Of a stretch of DNA of 64,000 bases, positions 39,958-49,469 are shown one piece after another (the first letter of the stretch is position 1; each line of letters opens with the position of its first letter). The translations under genes were made by a program, and so were the position numbers. This DNA is from Gammaproteobacteria bacterium (GTDB lineage Bacteria; Pseudomonadota; Gammaproteobacteria; SZUA-152). The notes beneath the pieces are model-generated. The model was not told the DNA's origin, searched no databases, and worked only from the letters and a program-made list of their open reading frames with translations. The stretch spans positions 1-64,000 of the forward strand of contig JAKIUN010000006.1 of assembly GCA_021647505.1 (NCBI GenBank), given 5' to 3'.

Positions 39958-40052
39958 TGCGCACAGAATAGCACACCAAAAACGGGCAAAATCGGCGCAA
40001 ATCCACTACCCTGTCAGCCTCACAATAACGCCCACAGGGCAAAGGCAGTCAT

Positions 40053-42938
40053 GTGCAGGATTTCATCCCCGGTCAACGCTGGATCAGTGACACTGAGCTA
40101 CAAATGGGCCTCGGCACGGTGCTCAGCACGGATCACCGCACCGTTACCATCTGCTTTGTCGCCAGCGGCGAAACGCGCGTCTATGCCAAGCAGACCGCGC
40201 CGCTGACCCGCGTGCAGTTTTCCCCTGACGACACCGTCGTCAGCCACGCAGGCTGGGGCATGACGGTCGAGCGGGTCAGCAAAAACGATGGCATGCTAAC
40301 CTACCACGGCCACCGCGAGGACGGCAGTGCGGCCAGCCTGCCCGAGGGCGAGCTAAGCCATTTTATCCAGCTCAGCCGACCCACGGAGCGCCTGTTCGCC
40401 GGACAGGTCGATCACGACAAATGGTTCGAGCTGCGCTACCAGACCCTGCGCCACGCCCAGCGGCTGGCGCAGTCGGCGCTGTTCGGCCTCACAGGCAGCC
40501 GCACCAGCCTGATTCCGCACCAGCTCTATATTGCCCACGAGGTTGCCAACCGTTATGCGCCGCGCGTATTGCTGGCCGACGAGGTCGGCCTGGGCAAGAC
40601 CATCGAGGCCGGCCTGATCCTGCATCACCAATTGCTCAGCGAGCGCGCACAGCGGGTATTGATCATCGTACCGGAAACCCTGGTACACCAGTGGCTGGTG
40701 GAAATGCTGCGCCGCTTCAACCACCCCTTCAGCATCTTCGACGAGGCTCGCTGTGAGGCCATCGACGAACAGGATGCACAGGGCAATCCCTTTGCCAGCG
40801 AACAGTTGGTGCTGTGCAGCCTGGGATTTCTGCGCGCCCATCCACGCCGTGTCGAGCAGGCACTGGATGGGGACTGGGATCTTCTGGTGGTGGACGAAGC
40901 GCATCACCTACAGTGGTCAGCAAACCACGTCAGCGAAGAATACCGCATCATCGAACGCCTCGCCGGCGTCACGCCAGGGGTGCTGCTGCTCACCGCCACA
41001 CCAGAGCAGCTGGGCAAGGAAAGCCACTTCGCCCGCCTGCGCCTGCTCGATCCGGATCGCTTCCCCGACTATACGACCTTCGTTGAAGAAGAAGAACAAT
41101 ACGCACCCATTGCCCATGCCGTCGAGGCCCTGCTGGGCGAGGAGACGCTGGATCCGGCGGCGCTGGAAACCTTGCGCCAGTCCGATGCCGAGGCCGATAC
41201 CCATCACCTCATCGACACCCTGCTGGGCGACGACAGCCCGGCCGAAAAAAGGGCCTCCGCACGCACGGCACTGATCGACAATCTACTCGACCGTCACGGC
41301 ACCGGACGGGTGCTCTTCCGCAACACCCGTGCTGCGATAAAGGGCTTTCCGCAGCGCCGGGTCGAGGGCATCCCCCTGCCTCAACCTGAGGCCTACGCAC
41401 AATCCACTGCCGACAGGCCAGAGACGCTGCTCTGTCCGGAACGCCTCTACACGGCACAGGCCGACGACGACCAGCCGCACTGGACACACATCGACCCGCG
41501 CGTGAACTGGCTGAATACGCAGCTCAGCAAGCTGAAACCGCACAAAGTGCTGGTGATCGCCGCCAGTGCGCACACCGCGCTGGAGCTGGCGCAGGCGCTG
41601 AAGGCCCGCAGCGGCATCCATGTCGCGGTGTTTCACGAAGGCCTGAGCATCATCGAGCGTGATCGCGCCGCCGCCTGGTTTGCCGACAGCGAGGCGGGCT
41701 GTCAGGTCATGATCTGTTCCGAGATCGGCAGCGAGGGTCGCAATTTCCAGTTTGCCCATCACCTGGTGCTGTTCGACCTGCCTCTCAATCCGGATCTGCT
41801 GGAACAACGCATCGGCCGCCTCGACCGCATCGGCCAGCGCGAGACCATTCATATCCATGTACCGTTCTTGCAGCAAAAGGAGAAAAACAGCGCACAGGAA
41901 ATCATCTTCCACTGGTATCAGCACGGCCTCAACGCCTTCGAACACACCTGCCCCGCCGGGCACAGTGTGTTCGTGCAGGTAAAGGACGATCTGCTACGCT
42001 GCCTGCAAGGTGCATCACCGTCAGACGTCGAACATCTCATCGACGGCAGCCGCGAGCTGCACACACGGCTCACGGCCTCATTACAAAACGGCCGTGACCA
42101 GCTGCTGGAATACAACTCCTGCCGCCCGGAAACCGCCAACCGCCTCAAACAACAGGCACAGGCGGTGGATCAGCATGCCGAGCTGCCGGACTATCTCGAT
42201 GCCATCTTCGACTGCTTCGGCGTGGACTCGGAAATACACAGCGCTTCCAGTTATGTGCTGCATCCCGGCGAGCACATGCAGGCGCCGCTGCCCGGCCTCA
42301 GTGACGAAGGCATGACCATCACCTACGACCGCGATACCGCACTGGCCTTCGAGAACATGCAGTATCTCAGCTGGGAACACCCCCTGACCCGCACCGCCAT
42401 GGATGGAGTACTGAGCAGAGAACTGGGCAATACCGCACTCACGGCGATCAAATACCACGGCGTCAAAAGCGGCACTCTGCTGATGGAATGCTTGTTCATT
42501 CTCGAGTCGGCCTCCAGTGAGCGACTCAACAGCGCCCGCTACCTGCCACCCACCTGTATCCGCGTGCTTATCGACCAGGGCGGCCAACGCCATGACGACA
42601 GCCTGCCGCACACGACTATCAATCGCACGCGGCAAAACGTGGACAGGGAAACAGCGGCACAGGTGATCCGTAGTCAGCTCGATGTATTAAAAGAAATGGC
42701 CAAGGCCAGTGAGGCACAGGCTGGCGAGGAGGCGCCGACGATTCTCCGTGAGGCACTGGACAAGACCCGCAGCACCCTGCAAGGAGAGATCCAGCGTCTC
42801 AAGGCCCTGCAGCGGGTCAACCCCAATGTGCGCGATGAAGAGATCCGCTATTTCGAAGAACAGTGGGTGGCGCTCAGTCTGGCGCTTGAATCCGCTTCGC
42901 TAAGACTGGATGCCCTGAGGGTGATTGTTGCGGTATGA
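40053..42938 (+). CDS. rapA: RNA polymerase-associated ATPase RapA (SWI2/SNF2)
   Basis: A 961-residue Snf2-type ATPase recycling RNA polymerase; E. coli RapA has 968. N-terminal Tudor-like domains (FIPGQRWISDTELQMGLGTV), Walker A LADEVGLGKTIEAG at 174-187, DEAH at 281-284 in LLVVDEAHHLQW, and the second RecA-like lobe with EGRNFQFAHHLVLFDLPLNP, then EQRIGRLDRIGQ. The start is a GTG at 40053 with AAGG 8 bases upstream; the overlapping ATG three bases before is in a different frame. It stands alone with a hairpin downstream. Confidence 0.95.
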   Translation: MQDFIPGQRWISDTELQMGLGTVLSTDHRTVTICFVASGETRVYAKQTAPLTRVQFSPDDTVVSHAGWGMTVERVSKNDGMLTYHGHREDGSAASLPEGELSHFIQLSRPTERLFAGQVDHDKWFELRYQTLRHAQRLAQSALFGLTGSRTSLIPHQLYIAHEVANRYAPRVLLADEVGLGKTIEAGLILHHQLLSERAQRVLIIVPETLVHQWLVEMLRRFNHPFSIFDEARCEAIDEQDAQGNPFASEQLVLCSLGFLRAHPRRVEQALDGDWDLLVVDEAHHLQWSANHVSEEYRIIERLAGVTPGVLLLTATPEQLGKESHFARLRLLDPDRFPDYTTFVEEEEQYAPIAHAVEALLGEETLDPAALETLRQSDAEADTHHLIDTLLGDDSPAEKRASARTALIDNLLDRHGTGRVLFRNTRAAIKGFPQRRVEGIPLPQPEAYAQSTADRPETLLCPERLYTAQADDDQPHWTHIDPRVNWLNTQLSKLKPHKVLVIAASAHTALELAQALKARSGIHVAVFHEGLSIIERDRAAAWFADSEAGCQVMICSEIGSEGRNFQFAHHLVLFDLPLNPDLLEQRIGRLDRIGQRETIHIHVPFLQQKEKNSAQEIIFHWYQHGLNAFEHTCPAGHSVFVQVKDDLLRCLQGASPSDVEHLIDGSRELHTRLTASLQNGRDQLLEYNSCRPETANRLKQQAQAVDQHAELPDYLDAIFDCFGVDSEIHSASSYVLHPGEHMQAPLPGLSDEGMTITYDRDTALAFENMQYLSWEHPLTRTAMDGVLSRELGNTALTAIKYHGVKSGTLLMECLFILESASSERLNSARYLPPTCIRVLIDQGGQRHDDSLPHTTINRTRQNVDRETAAQVIRSQLDVLKEMAKASEAQAGEEAPTILREALDKTRSTLQGEIQRLKALQRVNPNVRDEEIRYFEEQWVALSLALESASLRLDALRVIVAV

Positions 42939-42977
42939 CTTGTGGGAGCAGGTCATGCCCGTGAAAAGCAACAAAAA

Positions 42978-43009
42978 GACAAACCCCGGCCTTCATGACG
43001 GGGTTTGTC
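42978..43009. terminator. GACAAACCCCG hairpin between rapA and pstS
   Basis: GACAAACCCCG-GCCTTCATGA-CGGGGTTTGTC, perfect 11-bp stem located 40 bases after rapA. It has an A-rich left flank and no T run on the right, so it may serve the convergent pstS transcript better. Confidence 0.6.
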
Positions 43010-43142
43010 GTCTATCGCCCCCTAACAGGGCCGGCTTCTGCTTCAGGGCTACTTGAAAAACTTTTGAGGAGCCCCCTTCCGGTAATAAAAATCGACTAAA
43101 AATGCGCATTAATTTTTCGAGAATCTTTTTGGACTATAAAAA

Positions 43143-44114
43143 TTACTGCAGCTGTTTCAGCACCTTGTCGGCAACCTTGCTGGGCAGCGGGATATAGCCA
43201 TCCTTGATCACCACTTTCTGACCTGATTTAGACATCACCATTTTGAGAAATTCTCGTTCCAAAGGGGCTAGTGGTTTGTTCGGATGTTTGTTCACGTAGA
43301 CGTAGAGAAAACGAGATAATGGAAACGTCTTGTTAGTGGCATTTTCAGGTGTCGCTTCGATGTAGGGCTTGCCCAGCTTCTTGGCCAGGGGCACAGCCTT
43401 CACGCCGGAGGTTTTGTAACCGATGCCGGAATAACCGATACCGTTCAGCGAACTGGAAACTGACTGCACGACAGAGGCGGAACCCGGTTGCTCATTGACC
43501 GTGTTTTTGAAGTCACCCTTGCATAAAGCCTTTTTCTTGAAATACCCGTAGGTACCGGATACCGAGTTACGCCCGTAGATCTGGATGGTGCGGTTTTTCC
43601 AGGAACCTTCCAGGCCCAGGTCTCCCCAGCGGGTGATATCCTTCTTGCCACCGCACTTGCGGGTGCTTGAGAAGATCGCATCGATCTCGGCAATTGTCAG
43701 ACCCTTAATGGGATTGTCCTTGTGCACATACACAGCCAGGGCATCGATGGCAACGGGAATGGCCGTCGGCTTGTAACCATAGCGGTTTTCAAAGGCCTGG
43801 ATTTCCCTGCTTTTCATCTTGCGGCTCATGGGGCCGATAGCGGACGTGCCTTCGGTCAGTGCAGGTGGCGCCGTCGAGGAACCGGCTGCCTGAATCTGGA
43901 TATTGATGTTAGGATACTGGCGCTTGAATTCCTCGGCCCACAGCGTCATGAGATTGGCGAGGGTGTCTGAGCCCACGCTGGACAGGTTGCCGGACACACC
44001 GCTGACGGGCTGATAATCATGCAGATTCGGGTCGACCTGCTGGGCGGCGATGGCACCACCTGCGAAGGTCAGTCCAGCTAGCAGAGCCGGCGCCAGTGTC
44101 TTGGGATTGAACAT
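43143..44114 (-). CDS. pstS: Periplasmic phosphate-binding protein
   Basis: A 323-residue solute-binding protein of the PstS family. The signal peptide is cleaved near AIAA-QQ (residue 24). Family elements: [40 protein letters not shown] with [39 protein letters not shown] and [13 protein letters not shown], which form the phosphate pocket. GGAG lies 7 bases before the ATG. A Pho-box-like site is upstream and phoR-phoB are the next genes on the strand. The permease genes pstCAB are not in this window. Confidence 0.92.
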   Translation of the reverse strand: MFNPKTLAPALLAGLTFAGGAIAAQQVDPNLHDYQPVSGVSGNLSSVGSDTLANLMTLWAEEFKRQYPNINIQIQAAGSSTAPPALTEGTSAIGPMSRKMKSREIQAFENRYGYKPTAIPVAIDALAVYVHKDNPIKGLTIAEIDAIFSSTRKCGGKKDITRWGDLGLEGSWKNRTIQIYGRNSVSGTYGYFKKKALCKGDFKNTVNEQPGSASVVQSVSSSLNGIGYSGIGYKTSGVKAVPLAKKLGKPYIEATPENATNKTFPLSRFLYVYVNKHPNKPLAPLEREFLKMVMSKSGQKVVIKDGYIPLPSKVADKVLKQLQ

Positions 44115-44183
44115 GACAAATCTCCGTTATTGATCAGGTTTGAATATCGGGTGAATCAGTACGGGAAAGTATGCGCCGTCAAT

Positions 44184-44201
44184 GTGACAGTAATATGAAA
44201 T
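44184..44201 (-). promoter_or_regulatory. Pho box upstream of pstS
   Basis: Minus strand ATTTCATATTACTGTCAC: the second half CTGTCAC is perfect and the first half is degenerate, with 11-bp spacing. About 70 bases before pstS. Confidence 0.6.
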
Positions 44202-44348
44202 GCCGATGGTGGTTTTGTGACGATTTGGCAAGCTTTGAGGTGAGAACTCAATACTTATCGTCAGTGCTTACACCCCTCACCCCAACCTTCTTCTCTCACT
44301 GGGGGAGAGCGCTAAAGAAACCTGTACATTCTTAACTGGTATGCCCAT

Positions 44349-45650
44349 TTACTCCCCGTGATCAATCGCCAGATCGGCCGAAAACACACAACGAAACAGG
44401 CTCCCCTCCCCCACCTGTGACTCGATTTCCAAGCGACCGGCATGACGCTCAAGACCGTGCTTGACGATGGCCAAGCCCAGCCCGGTGCCACCGTATTCCC
44501 GCGAGCGACCGGGATCAATCCGATAAAAACGCTCGGTCAGACGCGGAATATGCTGTGCACTGATACCCATACCGGAATCCCGTACATCCAGATACAGGCT
44601 ATCCGCCTTTTTATACCAATGAATGTGAATGACACTACCCGGTGGTGTATATTGAACGGCATTGAAGACAAGGTTTGAAAACACACCGTAGAGAACCTTT
44701 TCCCCGCCACGCAGCCACAGTGAACGGTCAACATTCAGACTAATTTCATGCCCGGCCTCGCCACTCAGGGCAATGGCTTCCTCGTGAATTGCCGCCAGAA
44801 TGGCCGGCACGGCAACGGCATCATGCAACGGCGGAGCATCATCGGCTTCCAGGCGGGACAGTGTCAGCAGGTCTTCAACGATACGGATCATACGCCGTGA
44901 CTGCCCCTGCATCTGGCCGATACTCTTGCCCCAGTGTTGCGAACACGCGTCGCCAGCGTCGGCCATATTTTCCAGGTAACCGGCGATCACTGTCAATGGT
45001 GTGCGCAATTCATGTGACACATTGGCGATAAAGTCCTGCCGTACCCGCTCCAGATGTTTCATGCGCGTGATATCACGCACCACCAGCAAACGCCGCCGAT
45101 TACCATAAGGCACGATGCGAATAGATAGCGTATGCCGATTGCCCATGGACGATGGCAGCTCCAGCGTTTTGCTGTAATCTCCCCGGCTCAGGAAATTACC
45201 GAAACGGGGGTGACGGACGAGGTTATCGATGCGCTGGCCGACATCCTGCTTGGAATGCAGACCGAGGTAGCTCTTCGCAGCCTTATTAAGCCATTCGATC
45301 TGATCATCTTCGCTCAGTACCACGATGGCATCCGGCATTGCCGAGGTAAATTCATTGAAGCGTGTCAGCATGCGTGCCAGCTTGCGTTTTCGCTTGCGAT
45401 TGCGTTGCTGTAGCTGATAGATGTTATAAAACACCTCGCCCCAGATGCCGCGGGCCGCAGGGGGATGGAAACGTTTACGCTTGTGATACCAGCGTTCGAG
45501 ACGGTAGAGATTGTACAAATGCCAAGCTAGATAAACGCCCATGGCTATCAGCAGCAGGGTCTCCGGTCGGCCGATCAGCCAGCCGACAAACCAGGCCCCA
45601 CCGAGCATAAATCCGCCACGCCAAGCCTCGCTGATCCAGGGATTACGCAC
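44349..45650 (-). CDS. phoR: Phosphate-regulon sensor histidine kinase
   Basis: A 433-residue membrane kinase. Two N-terminal hydrophobic segments (about 12-45), a basic linker, a PAS domain (about 95-190), then HisKA with His213 in NVSHELRTPLTVIAGYLENM, the same number as in E. coli PhoR, and the ATPase domain (NLVFNAVQYTPPG, VRDSGMGI, GGTGLGLAIVKHGL). The GTG start shares one base with the phoB TAG stop, giving tight coupling. With PstS it would sense phosphate status and control PhoB. Confidence 0.95.
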   Translation of the reverse strand: MRNPWISEAWRGGFMLGGAWFVGWLIGRPETLLLIAMGVYLAWHLYNLYRLERWYHKRKRFHPPAARGIWGEVFYNIYQLQQRNRKRKRKLARMLTRFNEFTSAMPDAIVVLSEDDQIEWLNKAAKSYLGLHSKQDVGQRIDNLVRHPRFGNFLSRGDYSKTLELPSSMGNRHTLSIRIVPYGNRRRLLVVRDITRMKHLERVRQDFIANVSHELRTPLTVIAGYLENMADAGDACSQHWGKSIGQMQGQSRRMIRIVEDLLTLSRLEADDAPPLHDAVAVPAILAAIHEEAIALSGEAGHEISLNVDRSLWLRGGEKVLYGVFSNLVFNAVQYTPPGSVIHIHWYKKADSLYLDVRDSGMGISAQHIPRLTERFYRIDPGRSREYGGTGLGLAIVKHGLERHAGRLEIESQVGEGSLFRCVFSADLAIDHGE

Positions 45651-46345
45651 TATTCCTGTTCCGAGAACCGGTAACCAACGCCGCGCACTGTCTGTATCAG
45701 ACGGTCGCAGCCATGGGGTGATAAAGCCTTACGCAGACGCCGCACATGCACATCCACGGTTCGGTCATCGATGTAAACATTGCTGCCCCATACCCGGTCG
45801 AGAAGCTGGTCACGGCTGTAAACCCGATCCGGATGGTGAATAAAAAAGCTTAGCAGCTTGAATTCGGTTGGGCCGAGCGCCACGTTTTCATCCCTGGCCA
45901 GCACGCGATGCGAGACGGAATCCAGTGTCAGGCCGCCAATGCTGATCAGCACCTCATCGTCGGCCTGCCCGGTGCGCCGCAGCAGGGCCTTGATGCGTGC
46001 CAGCAGCTCACGCGGGGAAAACGGCTTGGTGACATAGTCGTCCGCGCCCACATCCAGCCCACGGATCTTGTCGTCTTCGGCATCGCGCGCGGTGAGGAGA
46101 ATCACCGGCAGATCGCGGGTCAGCTCCTCGCGGCGCATCTGACGGGCAAAATCCAGCCCGCTATACTGCCCCGGCAGCATCCAATCCAGCAGCACCAAAT
46201 CCGGGCGCGCATCGGCCAAACAGCACCGCGCCTCGGGTACATCGCCCGCCGCAACCCACTCATAACCGGCCCGTTCCAGCGTCAGGCCAATCATGTCGCG
46301 TACCGCCGGTTCATCTTCCACTACCAATATCAGGGGACTCGCCAT
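45650..46345 (-). CDS. phoB: Phosphate-regulon response regulator
   Basis: A 231-residue OmpR-type regulator from the ATG at 46345 (MASPLILVVEDEPAVRDM), the start that aligns with E. coli PhoB; GGAG lies 11 bases upstream. Phospho-acceptor Asp54 in VLLDWMLPG, Lys in DYVTKPFSPRELLARIKALL, and a C-terminal winged helix (LGPTEFKLLSFFIHHPDRVY, VYIDDRTVDVHVRRLRKAL). It activates genes with Pho boxes; candidates here are pstS, the porin and phoB itself. It is followed without gap by phoR. Confidence 0.96.
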   Translation of the reverse strand: MASPLILVVEDEPAVRDMIGLTLERAGYEWVAAGDVPEARCCLADARPDLVLLDWMLPGQYSGLDFARQMRREELTRDLPVILLTARDAEDDKIRGLDVGADDYVTKPFSPRELLARIKALLRRTGQADDEVLISIGGLTLDSVSHRVLARDENVALGPTEFKLLSFFIHHPDRVYSRDQLLDRVWGSNVYIDDRTVDVHVRRLRKALSPHGCDRLIQTVRGVGYRFSEQE

Positions 46346-46392
46346 GTTTGTCACAGCTCCAGAATCGTATCGAACCATTTAAACGCAGCCAT

Positions 46393-46410
46393 ATTACGAG
46401 TATATGACAA
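46393..46410 (-). promoter_or_regulatory. Possible Pho box upstream of phoB
   Basis: Minus strand TTGTCATATACTCGTAAT. The first half is close to CTGTCAT, the second poor. Position ~50 bases before phoB suits autoregulation. Confidence 0.4.
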
Positions 46411-46442
46411 TGCAAACTGGCGCTACGAACCCGTGTCACCCG

Positions 46443-46865
46443 TCAGTCCAGCGCTCCATCCGGTATGCCCGGATACGAAGGAATATCGTCACAAGGCATA
46501 TGCCACGCTGCCTTTGAATCCACGAATGCGTGCGCGACAGGTTTACCTTCATAAGGCTTTCCATCTTCATCACCATCCACACACGACAAGGCGACACTTA
46601 AATACAGGCTTTTATCGGGCGCATAATTCATCAGTCTTGAGCCACAAACAGAACAAAAGGCCCGCACGCCACCATGCCCCGGGTACTCTTTCAGAAATTC
46701 CTCACCCTTTAATAACTTCAGCGTTTTACCGTCTGCGAAGGCTTGAGTTGCAAAGGCCGCGCCATGTGATTTTCGGCACTGCGAACAATGGCAGTTAAAT
46801 ATTTTCCCGGCCAACGGCTCCACCTCGTATGCAATAGCGCCACACAGACAACTTCCCCTTATCAT
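46443..46865 (-). CDS. GFA (glutathione-dependent formaldehyde-activating enzyme-like) family protein
   Basis: A 140-residue Mss4-fold zinc protein, from the ATG at 46865 (MIRGSCLCGAIAYEVE) at the usual family start. Zinc ligands: SCLCG at the N-terminus, CHCSQCRKSHG at about 27-37 and FCSVCGSRL at about 73-81. Family members are often annotated as formaldehyde-activating enzymes, but most have no proven activity. It lies upstream of phoB on the same strand with ~100 bases between, enough for the separate phoB promoter. Confidence 0.9.
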   Translation of the reverse strand: MIRGSCLCGAIAYEVEPLAGKIFNCHCSQCRKSHGAAFATQAFADGKTLKLLKGEEFLKEYPGHGGVRAFCSVCGSRLMNYAPDKSLYLSVALSCVDGDEDGKPYEGKPVAHAFVDSKAAWHMPCDDIPSYPGIPDGALD

Positions 46866-47192
46866 ATCTGTTTCTCCTATGTTTCCTGTCATTTTTTCCA
46901 GCCGTAACAAACTACCCCACAGCAAGCTATTTCACTACGCGAAAGCGGGGTATTACCCTGCCCGTTCAATCGTTTAGGCGTTTGAACAAAAAAACCTACG
47001 CAGTTCGTAGGGTGGGCATTGCCCACCATTTGCGCAAATTCCGGCAGTCTGCCCGGGTGGGCGGTACCCAACGGAATTATTCCTCCAGCAGTGACAACAG
47101 CCATCCTGGGGCGACGACATTCGCAGCAAACTGCGAAGAGTTCAACCTGGAGAGAGTCAGCTCCAAGCGATTCAACGAGGTGAGACGCATCG
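46866..47192. other. Gap with dispersed repeats
   Basis: About 325 bases without a gene. It holds AACAAACTACCCCACAGCAA (46906 on), nearly the same as a stretch within both malQ-tail repeats, and a GTAGGGTGGGCATTGCCCAC palindrome at 47008-47028. Confidence 0.5.
47008..47028. repeat. GGTGGGCA-TGCCCACC palindrome
   Basis: GTAGGGTGGGCATTGCCCAC with C following; same family as at 12323, 21271, 51085 and 53641. Confidence 0.65.
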
Positions 47193-49178
47193 TCAGATCA
47201 CCCGATCATTACCACCGTCGATGGATATCTGTTCGCCGGTGGTCTTGGCGAACAGGGGCCCGGCCAGGGCACAAACCATGTCAGCCACATCGACGGCGCT
47301 GATCTCCACTCTCAATAGATTCTTGGTCTTGTATTCCTGCACTGTCAAGCCATAGTGCCTGGCACGGCTGGCAATGACCTCCTCGGTCCAGATGCCGGTA
47401 TCGAACACCGCATCCGGGTGCAGCATGTTGACGCGAATGCCCTGTGCTGCCAGCTCCAGCGCCGCTACCCGACCCAACTGAGTGAGGCCGGCCTTGGCCA
47501 CAGAATAGGCCGCCGCACCTGGGCCTGGCGCCAACACATTTTTTGATGCCATCAGTACCACCGCCGGCTGCAAACCATGCTGCAGGTAGGGGATACAATA
47601 CTGCAACAGGCGCTGATGAGCGGTGAGGTTGAGTTGCAGGCTGCGTTCCCAGACTTCGGGATCCATGTCATCGATACACAGGTTGGCAGGGAAATTGCCG
47701 GCATTGCTGACCACCACGTCCAGCCCACCAAAACGCACTACGGCCTGTGCCACGGCGGCCTGTATGGCAGCGCTGTCGGTGATGTCGCAGACGATGCCGA
47801 AACGGTCAGCGGTGGCGAAGTGTTCTATCACCGCCGGGTCGATATCCAGCGCGAGCACCGCCGCGCCACGGGCATGCAAGGCATCGGCACAGGCGCGGCC
47901 GATACCGCTGGCGGCACCGGTGACCAGCGCCACCTTGCCGGCAAAGTCGGCCTGTGTACTGCCGGCCTTGCGTAGCTTGGCCTGCTCCAGATCCCAGTAT
48001 TCCACCGCAAAAATATCCCGCTCCGGCAAGGCGCGCCAACCACCCAGACACTCGGCACGCTGGATGGCGGCGGCAGTGTGGCGACTGATATCGGCAATGA
48101 TGCCGGCTTCTTTCACGCTGGCGCCGAAGGCCAGGGTGCCGTGGCCGGGCCAGACGGCCCAGCGTGGCGCGGAGTCAAGGCAGGTCAGATCGGGCATGGC
48201 ATTGCGCTCGAAGTAGGCACGGTATTCGTTGGCGTAGCGGGTGCTATCTGCCTCGGCGCCCTCGCGCACGATCAGCGGCACACGCTTGGTACGGATAACA
48301 TGATCCGGCGTCAGCGGGCCACGAGTGGCAATATCGGCCACATTGTCGCGTGCGCTGAAGCCACGTGCCTCGGCGCTGCGATCCCAATTCACCACCACTG
48401 GCGCACCGCGCGCCTCGGACACGACGCGGCGCAGCTCACTCAAGGTCAGCAGGTCATCCGGCTGTGGCGTGCCTGCCTCGTCACCAGCGCGCTCCACCGT
48501 CGCCCCCTCCGCCGCCAGGGCCTCTTCGGCCTGGCTGACCAGCATGATCATACGCTCGTAGCTCGCGCGCGCATCGTCGGCGAAACTGAACACACCGTGG
48601 TTCATCAGCACCATGCCATCAAGCCGCGACCAGTCGATGTCGGTGGTCATCTCCCAGACCTTTTTCGCCAGCACGAAGCCGGGCATAACATAAGGCACCA
48701 CCAGCACGCGTTCGCCATAGAGTGCACGGATACGCGCCTCACCGTCGGGGGTGTTGGTCAGCGTCACCACGGCATCGGCGTGGGTATGGTCGACAAACCT
48801 GAAGGGAATAATCGCGTGCAGGATGGCCTCTACCGAGGGATTGGGGGCATAAGGATCGGTCATCGCCGCGCGCTGGGCACGCACCATCTGTGGATCGGAC
48901 AGAGTCGGCAGCGCGGCCATGCGCCGCAACACATCGAGCCGTACCGGGGCGAATCCCCCGGCCTCGATGGTAGCCAGATCCCAACCGCTACCCTTGACGT
49001 AGAGCACGGATTCCGCATCGCCAAAGAGGTTCTCAGCCTCGGCTTTCACCGAGGTATTACCGCCACCGTGCAGCACCAACGAGGGCTCGCGCCCCAACAA
49101 CCGTGATGTATAAACCCGCAGCTTCAGTGCATCCTCGCCACAGGCCCGGGCCTCGGCGTCATTCCAAAGGCTTTGCAT
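47193..49178 (-). CDS. Bifunctional class II aldolase / short-chain dehydrogenase (RhaD-like fusion)
   Basis: A 661-residue fusion. Residues 1-400 are a class II aldolase domain (HGGGNTSVK, zinc ligands His131 and His133 in VDHTHADAVVTLTN, His194 in MNHGVFSF). Residues 412-661 are a classical SDR with TGAASGIG at 420, SNAGN, Ser545 and Tyr558-Lys562 in YSVAKAG, all catalytic residues present. In other bacteria such fusions act in rhamnose or related deoxy-sugar breakdown (rhamnulose-1-phosphate aldolase plus lactaldehyde dehydrogenase-type step). No other sugar genes are adjacent, so the substrate is open. Confidence 0.9.
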   Translation of the reverse strand: MQSLWNDAEARACGEDALKLRVYTSRLLGREPSLVLHGGGNTSVKAEAENLFGDAESVLYVKGSGWDLATIEAGGFAPVRLDVLRRMAALPTLSDPQMVRAQRAAMTDPYAPNPSVEAILHAIIPFRFVDHTHADAVVTLTNTPDGEARIRALYGERVLVVPYVMPGFVLAKKVWEMTTDIDWSRLDGMVLMNHGVFSFADDARASYERMIMLVSQAEEALAAEGATVERAGDEAGTPQPDDLLTLSELRRVVSEARGAPVVVNWDRSAEARGFSARDNVADIATRGPLTPDHVIRTKRVPLIVREGAEADSTRYANEYRAYFERNAMPDLTCLDSAPRWAVWPGHGTLAFGASVKEAGIIADISRHTAAAIQRAECLGGWRALPERDIFAVEYWDLEQAKLRKAGSTQADFAGKVALVTGAASGIGRACADALHARGAAVLALDIDPAVIEHFATADRFGIVCDITDSAAIQAAVAQAVVRFGGLDVVVSNAGNFPANLCIDDMDPEVWERSLQLNLTAHQRLLQYCIPYLQHGLQPAVVLMASKNVLAPGPGAAAYSVAKAGLTQLGRVAALELAAQGIRVNMLHPDAVFDTGIWTEEVIASRARHYGLTVQEYKTKNLLRVEISAVDVADMVCALAGPLFAKTTGEQISIDGGNDRVI

Positions 49179-49469
49179 CTCTTATCCTCAATCGGTAGTA
49201 CTTGAATGGTTGCTTGCTTTGCTGCGTATAATAGCGCCGCAATCCGCTGACCACTATGGTGGCGCACGGAAATCGCCGCGCCTATGCAGGTGCGGGCAAC
49301 GTGACGCACCCGGTGTACCGGGCCTTGCAGCCGGCGATGGCGGCATTTGAACGGCCACAAGTGCAATTTCTGCACATCATTGCAAGCCACGAGCGGGATC
49401 TACGACAAAGGACTTACCTCAGCGGGCGAATAGCAGGGCACCCCTAAAACCAAGGCGGAAAACAACACA

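Noticed and set aside
49256..49447. 63-codon reading upstream of the YciK-like SDR
   Set aside because: No similarity that I can recognise, and it fills the expected promoter region.
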